A stretch of 64,000 nt of DNA. It comes from Pseudoroseomonas aestuarii. GTDB taxonomy: Bacteria > Pseudomonadota > Alphaproteobacteria > Acetobacterales > Acetobacteraceae. A model generated the notes under the pieces. That model searched no databases, was not told where the DNA came from, and was given only the letters and a program-made list of their open reading frames with translations. The DNA is taken from positions 1-64,000 of the forward strand of contig NZ_JBHSCH010000003.1 in assembly GCF_042651065.1 (NCBI RefSeq). Direction: 5' to 3'. Of this stretch, positions 1-8,593 are shown piece by piece. How positions within the stretch are numbered: the first letter of the stretch is position 1; every line of letters starts with the position of its first letter. A program made the translations under genes and the position numbers.

Positions 1-2040
1 GCGGGACCGGCGCCGGACCTCGCGGCGCGGCGCGAGGCCGGCGCGCTCTCTGAGGGCGCGGCGCTGCTCGGGCTGCACCGTCTGGCCGCCGGATTCGCCG
101 CCCTGGCGGAGGGCGAGACGGTGCTGGTGGCGCTCGGCCGCCTGCGCCGGCAGCTGGAGCGGCTGAGCACCCTGACCGGCGAGGCCGCCGGAGCCGAGGA
201 ACTTCCCGTCGCCCTGCGGGGCACCCAGGAGGCATGGCTGGAGCCGCTGCTGGCCACGCTGGAGGCGGAAGCCGCGCCCGGCGCCGTGGCCTGCGCGGCG
301 CGGGAGGCTGCCGCCATGGCCGCCGCCCTGGGGGAGGACGCGCTGGAGCAGCGCCTGCTGGTGCTGGAAGACCTGGCCGACCGCGCGGCCGAGCCCGATG
401 CCGCCGCCGCCCTGGCCCAGGCCGCCGCCGCCATGCTGCACGGCCGGCGTGACGCCGCCCCCCTCCCGCCCGATGCCGCGCCGGGGGAGACGGAATCCGG
501 CCTGCCGGCCATGTTCCTCCCCGTCATGGGGGCGGAGGCGCGGCGCCGCGCCCTGGCGGCCCGGGCGGCGGGCCGGGGGCTGTTCCTGGCGCGGCTGGCG
601 CTGGGCGTGGACGCGGCGCTGGAGGAGCAGGCGGGCGACTGGCTGCGCCGGAAGGGCGAGGTGCTGGCCAGCCACAACCCCGCCGGTGCCGAGCCACCCG
701 TGCTGGAGCTGCTGCTGGCCAGCGAGGAAGGCCTTCCCGCCTTGTCGGAACAGGCGGCGCTGCTGGACCCCGGGTGCCATGTGCTGCGGGAGATCGCCGC
801 GCTGCCCGAGGCCGCCCCCGCGGCGGAGGCCGAGGCCGCCGGCCCGGTGACGCTGCGGGTGCGGCAGGAGACGGTGGACGACATCATCGCCCTGCAGGCG
901 GAACTCGGCGCGGCCGTCCTCTCCCTCTCCGAGGTGGTGCGGGAGGGCGGCACGCGCGCCGCGCTGGGCCGGCTGGCGGGGCTGGAATCCTCGCTGCCGC
1001 CCCATGCCGCGCCGCGCCTCGCGGCCGAGATGGAGCGGCTGCGCCAGGGCCAGGAGGCGCTGGAAGCCCTGGAGAGCCGCGTCGGCCTCGAGCTGCGCCG
1101 GCTGGACGAGGCGGTGATGGGGCTGCGCGTGGTGCCCATCGGCACGTTGCTGTCGCGCCTGCCCCGCGTCGCGCGCACCGTGGCGCAGGCGGGCGGCAAG
1201 CAGGTGGAGGTGCTGCTGGAAGGGCAGGCGGTGGCGATCGACCGCGGCCTGGTGGAAATCCTCTCCGACCCGCTGCTGCATCTGGTGCGCAATGCGGTGG
1301 ACCACGGGCTGGAAGGGCCGGCGGCGCGGCGGGCGGCGGGCAAGCCGGAACGCGGGCTGCTGCGCGTCGCCGCCGCGCGGGAGGGCAGCGAGATCCTGGT
1401 GCGCGTCGCTGATGACGGGGCGGGGATCGATGCCGGGCGGGTGCTGCGGCGGGCGGTGGCGCAGGGCCTCGTGGACGAGGCCGGGGCGGCGCGGCTTTCC
1501 CAGCCGGAGGTGCAGGCGCTGCTGTTCCGTCCCGGCTTCTCCACCGCCGAGCGGGTGACGGAGACCTCCGGGCGCGGCGTGGGGCTGGATGTGGTGCAGG
1601 AGGCCGTGCGCCGCGCCGGCGGCACGCTGGGCGTGGAGAGCCGGCCCGGCGAGGGCACCGCCTTCCTGCTCCGCCTGCCGCTGACGGCCTCGATCCAGAG
1701 CGTGCTGCTGGTGGAGGTGGCCGGCCATCCCTATGCCCTGCCGGCGGCGCGGGTGCAGGGCGTGGTGGAGGCGGGCAGCCTGCCGGTGGAGGCCGAGCCG
1801 CGCGTGCTTTCGGCGCTGCTGGGCCTGCCGGAGGATGCGGGGCCGGGCGGGGCGGGGGTGGCGGTGCTGGTGCGCTCGGGCGGGCGGCTGCTGGCGCTGC
1901 GGGTGGACCGGGTGCGCCGCCGGTCGGACCTGCTGCTGCGCCCGCTGCACCCGGCCCTGGCCAGCCTGCCCGGCGTGGCCGGCATGGGCGTGCTGGGCGA
2001 TGGCGAGCCGGTGGTGCTGCTGGAGCCCGAGGGCTTCTGA
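1..2040 (+). CDS. cheA: CheA-type chemotaxis histidine kinase, 3' part
   Basis: The reading frame is open from the first base, so the true start lies upstream and 679 residues are visible. The visible part runs from a poorly conserved N-terminal region, through dimerisation helices (VDDIIALQAEL, near residue 290), to a GHKL ATPase. The ATPase has an N box (LVRNAVDHGLE, near 427), a G1 box (DDGAGID, near 471) and a G2 box (GRGVGLDVV, near 524). A C-terminal CheW-like coupling domain occupies about 560-679. The phosphotransfer (Hpt) domain, if present, would be upstream of the window. There is no receiver domain at the C-terminus. CheA phosphorylates CheY/CheB-type regulators in response to chemoreceptors. 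No other chemotaxis gene is visible, so the rest of the cluster must lie upstream. A GTG at 121 is a possible start only if the gene were truncated, which I doubt. Confidence 0.9.
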   Translation, partial: AGPAPDLAARREAGALSEGAALLGLHRLAAGFAALAEGETVLVALGRLRRQLERLSTLTGEAAGAEELPVALRGTQEAWLEPLLATLEAEAAPGAVACAAREAAAMAAALGEDALEQRLLVLEDLADRAAEPDAAAALAQAAAAMLHGRRDAAPLPPDAAPGETESGLPAMFLPVMGAEARRRALAARAAGRGLFLARLALGVDAALEEQAGDWLRRKGEVLASHNPAGAEPPVLELLLASEEGLPALSEQAALLDPGCHVLREIAALPEAAPAAEAEAAGPVTLRVRQETVDDIIALQAELGAAVLSLSEVVREGGTRAALGRLAGLESSLPPHAAPRLAAEMERLRQGQEALEALESRVGLELRRLDEAVMGLRVVPIGTLLSRLPRVARTVAQAGGKQVEVLLEGQAVAIDRGLVEILSDPLLHLVRNAVDHGLEGPAARRAAGKPERGLLRVAAAREGSEILVRVADDGAGIDAGRVLRRAVAQGLVDEAGAARLSQPEVQALLFRPGFSTAERVTETSGRGVGLDVVQEAVRRAGGTLGVESRPGEGTAFLLRLPLTASIQSVLLVEVAGHPYALPAARVQGVVEAGSLPVEAEPRVLSALLGLPEDAGPGGAGVAVLVRSGGRLLALRVDRVRRRSDLLLRPLHPALASLPGVAGMGVLGDGEPVVLLEPEGF

Positions 2041-2055
2041 GGCCGGCGGGGCCGT

Positions 2056-2080
2056 CCAGGAGAGGTGGCACCTCTCCTGG
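2056..2080. terminator. hairpin between convergent cheA and doxX
   Basis: A perfect 10-bp stem (CCAGGAGAGG / CCTCTCCTGG) with loop TGGCA sits 15 nt after the cheA stop and 10 nt beyond the doxX stop. It has no T tract, so it may be a weak or Rho-assisted bidirectional terminator. Confidence 0.5.
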
Positions 2081-2090
2081 CGGCGCCCTC

Positions 2091-2489
2091 TCAGCGGCGG
2101 CGGCCGTCGATGCTGAGGCTGCCGGGGCCGGCGAAGACCAGGTAGAGGAACACGAAGCAGAACAGGATGGCGGCATCGCCCCCGTTCAGCACCGGATAGA
2201 AGCTGCGCGGCGCATGCGCCAGGAAGTAGGCGAAGGCCATCAGCCCCGACAGCACGAAGGCGGCCGGCCGGGTGAACAGCCCCACCAGCACCAGCAGGCC
2301 GCCGAACAGCTCCAGCATGCCGGCCGTCCAGGCCATGGTGAAGGCCGCCGGCAGCGTGCCGCTGGAGGGCGGGGCAGGGAAGCCGAGCAGCTTCTGCGTG
2401 CCGTGCGCGATGAACAGCAGGGCGGCCATGATGCGCAAGGCAGCCAGGACGTGTGGCGCGAAGCGTTGCAGGGAAGAGGAACCGGTCAC
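2091..2489 (-). CDS. DoxX family membrane protein
   Basis: A 132-residue protein with about four hydrophobic segments and the DoxX-typical start of helix 1 (LLFIAHGTQKLLGF), followed by a Gly-rich helix (MLELFGGLLVLVGL). Family members are small inner-membrane proteins linked to redox or thiosulfate metabolism, but specific roles are rarely known. I chose the GTG at 2489 because AGGAGA lies six bases upstream; the longer open frame starting at 2564 has no supporting signal and an Arg/Pro-rich prefix. The gene converges on cheA and diverges from the enoyl-CoA hydratase-like gene. Its substrate is unknown. Confidence 0.8.
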   Translation of the reverse strand: MTGSSSLQRFAPHVLAALRIMAALLFIAHGTQKLLGFPAPPSSGTLPAAFTMAWTAGMLELFGGLLVLVGLFTRPAAFVLSGLMAFAYFLAHAPRSFYPVLNGGDAAILFCFVFLYLVFAGPGSLSIDGRRR

Positions 2490-2763
2490 GGAGTGTCTCC
2501 TGGCTGGCGCAGGCGGGAAGCTCCGCGCTCTGCGCGGAGATGGACCGCATGATACGCGATGCAATGCACCATCACACGGGCGCCAGCTTGGCGGGAGGGC
2601 TGTTTCGCGCCACCGTGGCGAAGCGGTGCCCCGGAACTGTCAGGTGTTGATTGTTTACAGCCTTCGCGCCTGCCCGTAAGACTACCGCAAGGAATGGCGG
2701 CATGGCCGCCCGACCGCACGAGGAAACGGCCGGCGGCGCCGGCCCGACAGGGAAACAACCGGC
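2490..2763. promoter_or_regulatory. divergent intergenic region, doxX and crotonase genes
   Basis: This 274-bp non-coding gap holds the promoters of two divergent genes. On the plus strand TTTACA at 2654-2659 is followed after 17 bases by TAAGAC at 2677-2682, a plausible but weak sigma70-type pair for the downstream gene. The region around 2640-2690 is visibly less GC-rich than its surroundings. No clear operator is seen. Confidence 0.35.
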
Positions 2764-3552
2764 ATGAGCGGCAACGACGACATTCTCTTCCAGACGCTGG
2801 AAGGCGGCATCGCCCGCGTGACCTTCAACCGCCCGCAGGCGCGCAACGCCTTCACCTTCGAGATGTATGAGCGCCTCGCCGCCTATTGCCAGGAGGTGGC
2901 GGAGGACAAGTCGATCCGCGCCATCATCCTGACCGGCGCTGGCGACAAGGCCTTCGCGGCGGGCACCGACATCAACCAGTTCCGTGCCTTCAAGACGCCG
3001 GAGGACGCGATCCAGTACGAGGAGCGGATCAGCCGCATCATCACGGTGCTGGAATCCTGCCCCAAGCCCACCATCGCGGCGATCAACGGCGCCTGCACCG
3101 GCGGCGGCGGCGCCATCGCCGCCTCCTGCGACATCCGGGTGGGTGCGAGCAACGCCCGCTTCGGCTTCCCCATCGCGCGCACGCTGGGCAACATCCTCTC
3201 CATGGGCGCCTTCTCGCGGCTGGTTTCGCTGATCGGCCCCTCGCGCACCAAGGAGATGATCTTCACCGCCCGCCTGCTGGACGCGGCCGAGGCCAAGGAG
3301 ATCGGCCTGCTGCACGAGGTGGTGCCGGAGGGCGGCGACCTTCAGGCCCGCGCCGAGGAGCTGGCCCGCACCATCGCCGGCAACGCGCCGCTGACGCTGC
3401 GCGCCACCAAGGAGGCGATCGCCCGGCTGCGCCCGGCCATCTCCTCCGAGGAGGGCAAGGACCTGGTGCTGATGTGCTACATGAGCCAGGATTTCCGCGA
3501 GGGCATGGACGCCTTCCTCAACAAGCGCCCGCCCGTCTGGAAGGGCGAGTAA
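2764..3552 (+). CDS. enoyl-CoA hydratase/isomerase family protein
   Basis: A 262-residue crotonase-fold protein of usual family length. Both oxyanion-hole segments are present: FAAGTDI (near residue 65) and the Gly-rich GACTGGGGAIAAS (near 110). The two glutamates that do hydration in classical enoyl-CoA hydratases are absent. The positions read GGGAIAA instead of GGxEhA, and RFGFPIARTLGN instead of the RFxxPE motif. The protein should still bind an acyl-CoA thioester but may catalyse another crotonase reaction, such as isomerisation, hydrolysis or decarboxylation. It precedes the YdiJ-like dehydrogenase on the same strand with a 147-bp gap that contains a hairpin, so co-transcription is uncertain. 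Confidence 0.85.
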   Translation: MSGNDDILFQTLEGGIARVTFNRPQARNAFTFEMYERLAAYCQEVAEDKSIRAIILTGAGDKAFAAGTDINQFRAFKTPEDAIQYEERISRIITVLESCPKPTIAAINGACTGGGGAIAASCDIRVGASNARFGFPIARTLGNILSMGAFSRLVSLIGPSRTKEMIFTARLLDAAEAKEIGLLHEVVPEGGDLQARAEELARTIAGNAPLTLRATKEAIARLRPAISSEEGKDLVLMCYMSQDFREGMDAFLNKRPPVWKGE

Positions 3553-3561
3553 CAACAGGCG

Positions 3562-3580
3562 CCCTGCTGGCCGGGCAGGG
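3562..3580 (+). terminator. hairpin after crotonase-family gene
   Basis: CCCTGC / GCAGGG form a 6-bp stem around a 7-nt loop ten bases after the stop. A T-rich tract (TTCTCTTTTTCCGG, 3602-3615) follows 20 bases later and is too distant for a classical terminator. This may be an attenuating structure. Confidence 0.3.
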
Positions 3581-3699
3581 CTGAAATCCGCACCCGGCCT
3601 CTTCTCTTTTTCCGGTGCGGTGGCATGACAGGGGCGGCAGCCGGGCGGGCCATCGGGCCGGGCCGGGCTGCCTCCCCGCGCGTGAAAGGCCAATCCCCG

Positions 3700-6600
3700 A
3701 TGATCCCCCGCCTCGCCGAACTGCCCGCCCCGGTCGCGCCCGCCCTGGCCTTCCTGGATGAATTGCGGCTGCGCGGCTTCTCGGGCGATCTCTCCTCCGG
3801 CGCGGCGGACCGGGTGGTGATGGCCACCGACAACTCCATCTACCAGCGCCAGCCGCAGGCGGTGGTCTTCCCCCGCGGCGCCGAGGATCTGCAGCGCATC
3901 GCGAAGGTGGCGGCGGACCCTCGCTTCCAGGGCCTCGCCATCGGGCCGCGCGGCGGCGGCACCGGCACCAACGGCCAGTCGCTGACCGATGGCATCGTGG
4001 TCGATGTCTCGCGCCACATGACCCGCATCCTGGAGATCAACGCGGCGGAGGGCTGGGTGCGCGTCGAGCCCGGCGTGGTGAAGGACGCGCTGAACGCGGC
4101 GCTGAAGCCGCTTGGCCTGTTCTTCGCGCCCGAATGCTCCACCAGCAACCGCGCGACGCTCGGCGGCATGATCTCCACCGATGCCTGCGGCCAGGGTTCC
4201 TGCCTCTACGGCAAGACGCGGGACCATGTGCTGGGGCTCACGGTGGTGCTCATGGACGGCACCCTCTGGGAGAGCCGGCCGATGGACGACGCGGCGCTGG
4301 CGGCGGTGGCGCGGCGGCAGGACATGGTGGGCGCCATCCACCGCGTGGCGGACGGCATCGCGCGCGAGCAGGCGCAGCTCATCGCCGAGCGCTTCCCGCC
4401 GCTGAACCGCTGCCTCACCGGCTACGACCTGGCCCATATCCGCGACGGGGAAGGGCGGTTCGACCTCAATTCGCTGCTCTGCGGCTCCGAGGGCACGCTG
4501 GCGCTGATCGCGGAAGCCCGCATCCGCGTGCTGCCCATTCCGAAGCGCAGCGCGCTGATCAATTTGCGCTACGACAGCTTCGACGCCGCGCTGCGTGACG
4601 CGCGCGTGCTGATGGCGCTCGGCGCCGCCTCGGTGGAGACGGTCGACTCCAAGGTGCTGGGCCTGGCGCGCGGCGACATCGTCTGGACCAGCATCGCCGA
4701 ATACCTGCCGGACGACCCGGAAGGCGCCGCCGCCGGCATCAACCTCATCGAGTTCGTGGGCGACAGCGAGGCCGAGGTGCAGGCCAAGCTCGGCGTGGTG
4801 GAGGCGCGCCTCGCCGCCGAGGGGCGCAGCCTCGGGCGGCGCGGGCACACCGTGGCGTGGGATGCGGCGGGCGAGCGCATCCAGGCCATGCGCAAGCGCG
4901 GCGTCGGCCTGCTCGGCAACATGCAGGGCGAACGCCGGCCGATCGCCTTTGTCGAGGACACCGCCGTGCCGCCGGAGAACCTCGCCGACTTCATCGGCGA
5001 GTTCCGCGCCGCGCTGGACCGGCGCGGGCTGGAATACGGCATGTTCGGCCATGTCGATGCCGGGGTGCTGCATGTCCGCCCGGCGCTCGACATGAAGGCC
5101 GAGGGCGCCGAGCGGATGATCCGCGAGATCACCGACGAGGTCTTCGCCCTCACCCGGAAGTATGGCGGACTGCTCTGGGGCGAGCACGGCAAGGGCGTGC
5201 GCTCCGAATACGTGCCGGAGGTGTTCGGGCCGCTCTACCCGAGCCTTCAGGCCATCAAGGCCGCCTTCGACCCGCGCAACCAGCTCAACCCCGGCAAGAT
5301 CGCGGCCCCCGATGGCGAGGCGCTGCTGGCGATCGACCGCGTGCCGATGCGCGGGCAGCTCGACCGCACCATCCCCGCCCCCGTGCGCGCCGCCCATGAC
5401 GATGCGCTGCACTGCAACGGCAACGGCGCCTGCTTCAACTACGACACGCAGGACGCCATGTGCCCCTCCTACAAGGCGACGGGCGACCGCCGCCATTCGC
5501 CGAAGGGGCGCGCCAGCCTGTTCCGCGAATGGCTGCGCCAGCTCTCCGCCGCGGGGGTGGACCCGATGGCGGAGGCGGAGCGCATCCGCGGCACCTCCTT
5601 CCTCTCCGGCCTGCCTGCCCGCATCCGCAACGAGCGGGCGCGCCGCCGCGGCGAGGACGATTTCTCCCACGCGGTGAAGGAGGCGATGGATGGCTGCCTC
5701 GCCTGCAAGTCCTGCACCGGGCAATGCCCGATCAAGGTGGATGTGCCGAGCTTCCGCGCAAAGTTCCTGGAGATCTACCACGGCCGCTACCAGCGCCCGC
5801 TGAAGGACTACCTGGTGGGCATGATCGAGCAAGTACTGCCGCTCGGCGCCCGGGCGCCGGGGCTGGCCAATGCGGTGCTGGGCAGCGGGATCGGCCGCGC
5901 GCTGGCCGCGAAGGGCGGGCTGGTGGACGCGCCGCTGTTCAGCGGGCGCAACCTGGTGCGGGAGGCCGCCGCCCAGGGCGTGCGCCTCGCCACGCCGGAG
6001 GCGCTGCGCGGCCTGGGCGAGGCGGAGCGCCGGCGCCATGTGGTGCTGGTGCAGGACGCCTTCACCACGCATTTCGAGACGGGGCTGGTGCTGGACCTGC
6101 TGGCGGCGCTGCGGGCCATGGGCTTCACCCCCTGGCTGGCGCCCTTCCGCCCGAACGGCAAGCCGCTGCATGTGCATGGCTTCCTCGGCGCCTTCCGCCG
6201 CCAGGCCGAGGCCAATGCCGCCATGCTGCACGCCCTGGCCGAGAGCGGGGTGGAACTGGTCGGCCTCGACCCGTCGATGACGCTGACCTACCGCTCCGAA
6301 TACAAGGGCATTCCCGTGCCGCCGGTGCTGCTGCCGCAGGAATGGCTGGCCAGGCGCCTGGAGCTGCTGCCCGAGTTGCCCCAGGGCGAGGGCTTCTCCC
6401 TGCTGCCGCATTGCACGGAGCGGACCAACGCCACCGCCTCGCTCAAGGAATGGCAGGCGGTGTTCGCGCGGCTCGGCGCGCCGCTCGCCGTGCTGGCCTC
6501 GGGCTGCTGCGGCATGGCCGGCACCTATGGGCACGAGGCGGAGCACCGTGACACCTCGGAGCACATCTACGATCTCTCCTGGCGCGGCCATGTGGCGAAG

Positions 6601-6717
6601 CGGGGCGAGGCGCTGCTGGCCAGCGGCTATTCCTGCCGCAGCCAGGTGAAGCGGTTCGATGGGGTGCAGTTGCGCCATCCCATCCAGGCGCTGCTGGCGC
6701 GGCTGAAGGAAGCGTAA
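3700..6717 (+). CDS. ydiJ: FAD-binding and (Fe-S)-binding oxidoreductase, YdiJ family
   Basis: A 1005-residue protein that matches E. coli YdiJ closely from its first residues (MIPRLAELPAP...). I therefore start it at 3700 rather than at the upstream in-frame ATG at 3625. An N-terminal VAO-type FAD domain carries PRGGGTGTNGQ (near residue 83), followed by an FAD-oxidase C-terminal domain. A ferredoxin-like Cys segment begins near 572 (CNGNGACF), and GCLACKSCTGQCPIK begins near 665. The C-terminal half carries the CCG-type motif SGCCGMAGTYGHE (near 935). YdiJ proteins are described as D-2-hydroxyglutarate or D-lactate-type dehydrogenases that pass electrons to quinone. The specific 2-hydroxyacid here is inferred. 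The protein is probably peripheral on the cytoplasmic membrane. Confidence 0.93.
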   Translation: MIPRLAELPAPVAPALAFLDELRLRGFSGDLSSGAADRVVMATDNSIYQRQPQAVVFPRGAEDLQRIAKVAADPRFQGLAIGPRGGGTGTNGQSLTDGIVVDVSRHMTRILEINAAEGWVRVEPGVVKDALNAALKPLGLFFAPECSTSNRATLGGMISTDACGQGSCLYGKTRDHVLGLTVVLMDGTLWESRPMDDAALAAVARRQDMVGAIHRVADGIAREQAQLIAERFPPLNRCLTGYDLAHIRDGEGRFDLNSLLCGSEGTLALIAEARIRVLPIPKRSALINLRYDSFDAALRDARVLMALGAASVETVDSKVLGLARGDIVWTSIAEYLPDDPEGAAAGINLIEFVGDSEAEVQAKLGVVEARLAAEGRSLGRRGHTVAWDAAGERIQAMRKRGVGLLGNMQGERRPIAFVEDTAVPPENLADFIGEFRAALDRRGLEYGMFGHVDAGVLHVRPALDMKAEGAERMIREITDEVFALTRKYGGLLWGEHGKGVRSEYVPEVFGPLYPSLQAIKAAFDPRNQLNPGKIAAPDGEALLAIDRVPMRGQLDRTIPAPVRAAHDDALHCNGNGACFNYDTQDAMCPSYKATGDRRHSPKGRASLFREWLRQLSAAGVDPMAEAERIRGTSFLSGLPARIRNERARRRGEDDFSHAVKEAMDGCLACKSCTGQCPIKVDVPSFRAKFLEIYHGRYQRPLKDYLVGMIEQVLPLGARAPGLANAVLGSGIGRALAAKGGLVDAPLFSGRNLVREAAAQGVRLATPEALRGLGEAERRRHVVLVQDAFTTHFETGLVLDLLAALRAMGFTPWLAPFRPNGKPLHVHGFLGAFRRQAEANAAMLHALAESGVELVGLDPSMTLTYRSEYKGIPVPPVLLPQEWLARRLELLPELPQGEGFSLLPHCTERTNATASLKEWQAVFARLGAPLAVLASGCCGMAGTYGHEAEHRDTSEHIYDLSWRGHVAKRGEALLASGYSCRSQVKRFDGVQLRHPIQALLARLKEA

Positions 6718-6726
6718 GGAAAGAAC

Positions 6727-6750
6727 CTTCTTTTTCTGAAGAAAAAGAAG
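6727..6750. terminator. AT-rich hairpin after ydiJ
   Basis: A perfect 10-bp inverted repeat (CTTCTTTTTC / GAAAAAGAAG, loop TGAA) lies ten bases past the ydiJ stop. It is nearly pure A/T plus a few C/G, striking in this GC-rich sequence, and can act on both strands. Confidence 0.5.
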
Positions 6751-6818
6751 CAAAAAGACTTTGTCAGTTCGGCGCTGCGCTCTCCGCCAGCGTGCCGCCA
6801 ACTGGCAAAAGTTTTTTG

Positions 6819-6840
6819 GTTCTTTTTTCCAAAAAAGAAC
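6819..6840. terminator. AT-rich hairpin after lysR
   Basis: A perfect inverted repeat GTTCTTTTTT / AAAAAAGAAC with CC between the arms lies ten bases beyond the stop of the minus-strand LysR gene. Together with the similar hairpin at 6727-6750 it frames a convergent intergenic space and probably terminates transcription from both sides. Confidence 0.5.
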
Positions 6841-6849
6841 GTCTTTCTT

Positions 6850-7701
6850 TTAACTCTCCAGAAACGCCCGCACCAGCCGCGCCCGCGTGCCCCCCCGCAT
6901 CCAGAGCAGCCCGATGCGCCGGGGCGGAAAGGGCCGGGGCAGGGGCAGGCGCGCGATCTCCAGCCCCACCGGCCAGGGCGGCGCCCAATCCGGCACCAGA
7001 GAGACGCCGAGGCCGCGCCCCACCATCACCGCGATGGCGTCGAGCGCATCCAGCTCGAAGCGCTCGCGCGGCGCGATGCGTGCGGCGCGCAGGTAGCGGT
7101 CGGCCAGCCGCCCGCCCCACTGGTTGCGGTCGTAGCGGATGAAGGGCTCGGCGGCGAGCAGGGCGTGCGGTTCGGCCTGGGCCTGGGCGGCGGGAGCCAG
7201 CACCACCAGGGGCTCCTCCCGCAGCAGGCGCCATTCGCAGCTTTTCGGCAGGGCGAATTCCGGCTGCACGATCAAGGCCGCGTCCAGCTCGCCCACCAGC
7301 ACGCGGCGGTAGAGATCGGCCGAGATGCCGGGGGAGATGTGCGTCTCCATCTGCGGGTAGCGCGTGGCCAGCCGCGCCAGCATGGCCGGCACCAGCCCGG
7401 TGAGCGCCGTGGCGATGGCACCCAGCCGCAGCTCCCCCGCCAGTGCCCCGGCGGTGGCGAGCGCCCGCAGGTCGCGCGCCTCCCGCAGCAGGGCGCGGGC
7501 GCGGTCGAGGATGGCGAGCCCGGCCTCGGAAGGCGCCACGGTGCGGCCGGCACGCAGCAGCAGCGTGGCGCCCATCTCCGCCTCCAGCGCCTGGATGCGC
7601 TGGGAGAGGGCGGCCGGCGTCAGGTGCAGGCGGCGCGCGGCGGCGGCGATCGAGCCTTCCTCCACCACGGCCACGAAGCTGTCGAGGAAGCGCGTGTCCA
7701 T
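6850..7701 (-). CDS. LysR family transcriptional regulator
   Basis: A 283-residue LysR-type regulator with an N-terminal winged helix-turn-helix (residues about 4-62, containing AAARRLHLTPAALSQRIQALE) and a periplasmic-binding-like effector domain (about 88-283). It is transcribed divergently from the SDR/RraA/Bug/TctBA genes with a 101-bp gap, the classical layout in which a LysR protein controls its neighbour. I infer that it activates that catabolic and uptake operon in response to the transported acid or a product of it. The N-terminal domain is typical; the effector cannot be predicted. Confidence 0.9.
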   Translation of the reverse strand: MDTRFLDSFVAVVEEGSIAAAARRLHLTPAALSQRIQALEAEMGATLLLRAGRTVAPSEAGLAILDRARALLREARDLRALATAGALAGELRLGAIATALTGLVPAMLARLATRYPQMETHISPGISADLYRRVLVGELDAALIVQPEFALPKSCEWRLLREEPLVVLAPAAQAQAEPHALLAAEPFIRYDRNQWGGRLADRYLRAARIAPRERFELDALDAIAVMVGRGLGVSLVPDWAPPWPVGLEIARLPLPRPFPPRRIGLLWMRGGTRARLVRAFLES

Positions 7702-7802
7702 CGTAAAGGAAATCTATCGTCCGAAAGCAGGAAAGGAAGGGTTTTCTGTTCTTCTCCCGCTTGCCAGACTGCACCCCGACAGACTGCAAGAGGACAAGGC
7801 CG
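7702..7802. promoter_or_regulatory. lysR / SDR divergent control region
   Basis: This 101-bp gap between divergent starts must contain both promoters and the expected LysR site. The pentamer ATCGT occurs in direct repeat close to the lysR start, but I cannot pick a clear T-N11-A operator by eye. Confidence 0.4.
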
Positions 7803-8588
7803 ATGGATCTGGGCCTGAAGGACAAGGTGGCGCTGGTGCTGGGCGCCGGTGGCGGCCTGGGTGGCGCCATTGCCCGCTCGCTGGCCGCCGAGGGCGCGAA
7901 GCTGGCGCTGGCCGATGTCAGCGCCGAGGGGCTGGCGCGCATCGCCGCTGAGGTGAAGGGGCTGGGGGCGGAAGCCATCACCCTGGAATGGGATTTGGCC
8001 GACCTCGCCGCCATCGAGACCAACGTGGCGCGCATCGAGGCGGAGCTTGGCCCGGTGCAGGTGCTGGTGAACAACACCGGCGGCCCGCCGCCCACCCCCG
8101 CCGCGGGCCAGGACCCGGCGCTGTGGGCCAAGCACTTCAACGCCATGGTGCTCAGCGTCATCGCGCTGACGGACCGCGTGCTGCCGGGCATGAAGGCCGC
8201 CGGCTGGGGCCGCGTCGTCACCAGCACCTCCTCGGGCGTGGTGGCGCCGATCCCCAACCTCGGCATCTCCAACGCGCTGCGCTCGACGCTGCTGGGCTGG
8301 TCCAAGACCCTCTCGCGCGAGGTGGCGCGGGACGGCATCACCGCCAACATCATCCTGCCGGGCCGCATCGCCACCAGCCGCATCCGCTTCCTCGACGAGC
8401 AGAAGGCGAAGCGCGAGGGGCGGGACGTGGCGCAGGTCGAGGCCGAGAGCACCGGCTCCATCCCCGCCGGCCGCTATGGCGAGCCGCAGGAATATGGCGA
8501 CGCGGTGGCCTTCCTCGCCTCCACCCGCGCCTCCTACATCAACGGCTCCGTCATCCGCGTGGATGGCGGGCTGATCGCCAGCATCTGA
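7803..8588 (+). CDS. SDR family oxidoreductase with altered catalytic motif
   Basis: A 261-residue short-chain dehydrogenase/reductase. The nucleotide-binding motif is GAGGGLG at residues 14-20 and NNTGG lies at about 90. The active-site YxxxK does not appear. Aligned to the usual helix that ends in GLTRSLAxE, the Tyr and Lys positions become Ser156 and Arg160 (SNALR). Such changes are known from a 3-oxoacyl reductase-like SDR subgroup, so the protein may use other residues or a different chemistry. The start at 7803 is supported by AGAGGAC upstream; an earlier in-frame ATG at 7761 has no such signal. It is the first gene of a probable operon with an RraA-like gene and TTT transport genes. 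Confidence 0.87.
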   Translation: MDLGLKDKVALVLGAGGGLGGAIARSLAAEGAKLALADVSAEGLARIAAEVKGLGAEAITLEWDLADLAAIETNVARIEAELGPVQVLVNNTGGPPPTPAAGQDPALWAKHFNAMVLSVIALTDRVLPGMKAAGWGRVVTSTSSGVVAPIPNLGISNALRSTLLGWSKTLSREVARDGITANIILPGRIATSRIRFLDEQKAKREGRDVAQVEAESTGSIPAGRYGEPQEYGDAVAFLASTRASYINGSVIRVDGGLIASI

Positions 8589-8593
8589 GGTCC

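Noticed and set aside
2572..6801. A 1409-codon open frame on the minus strand opposite the crotonase-like gene and ydiJ
   Set aside because: It is antisense to two clear genes; its His/Gly/Arg-rich composition is what GC-rich coding sequence gives on the opposite strand.
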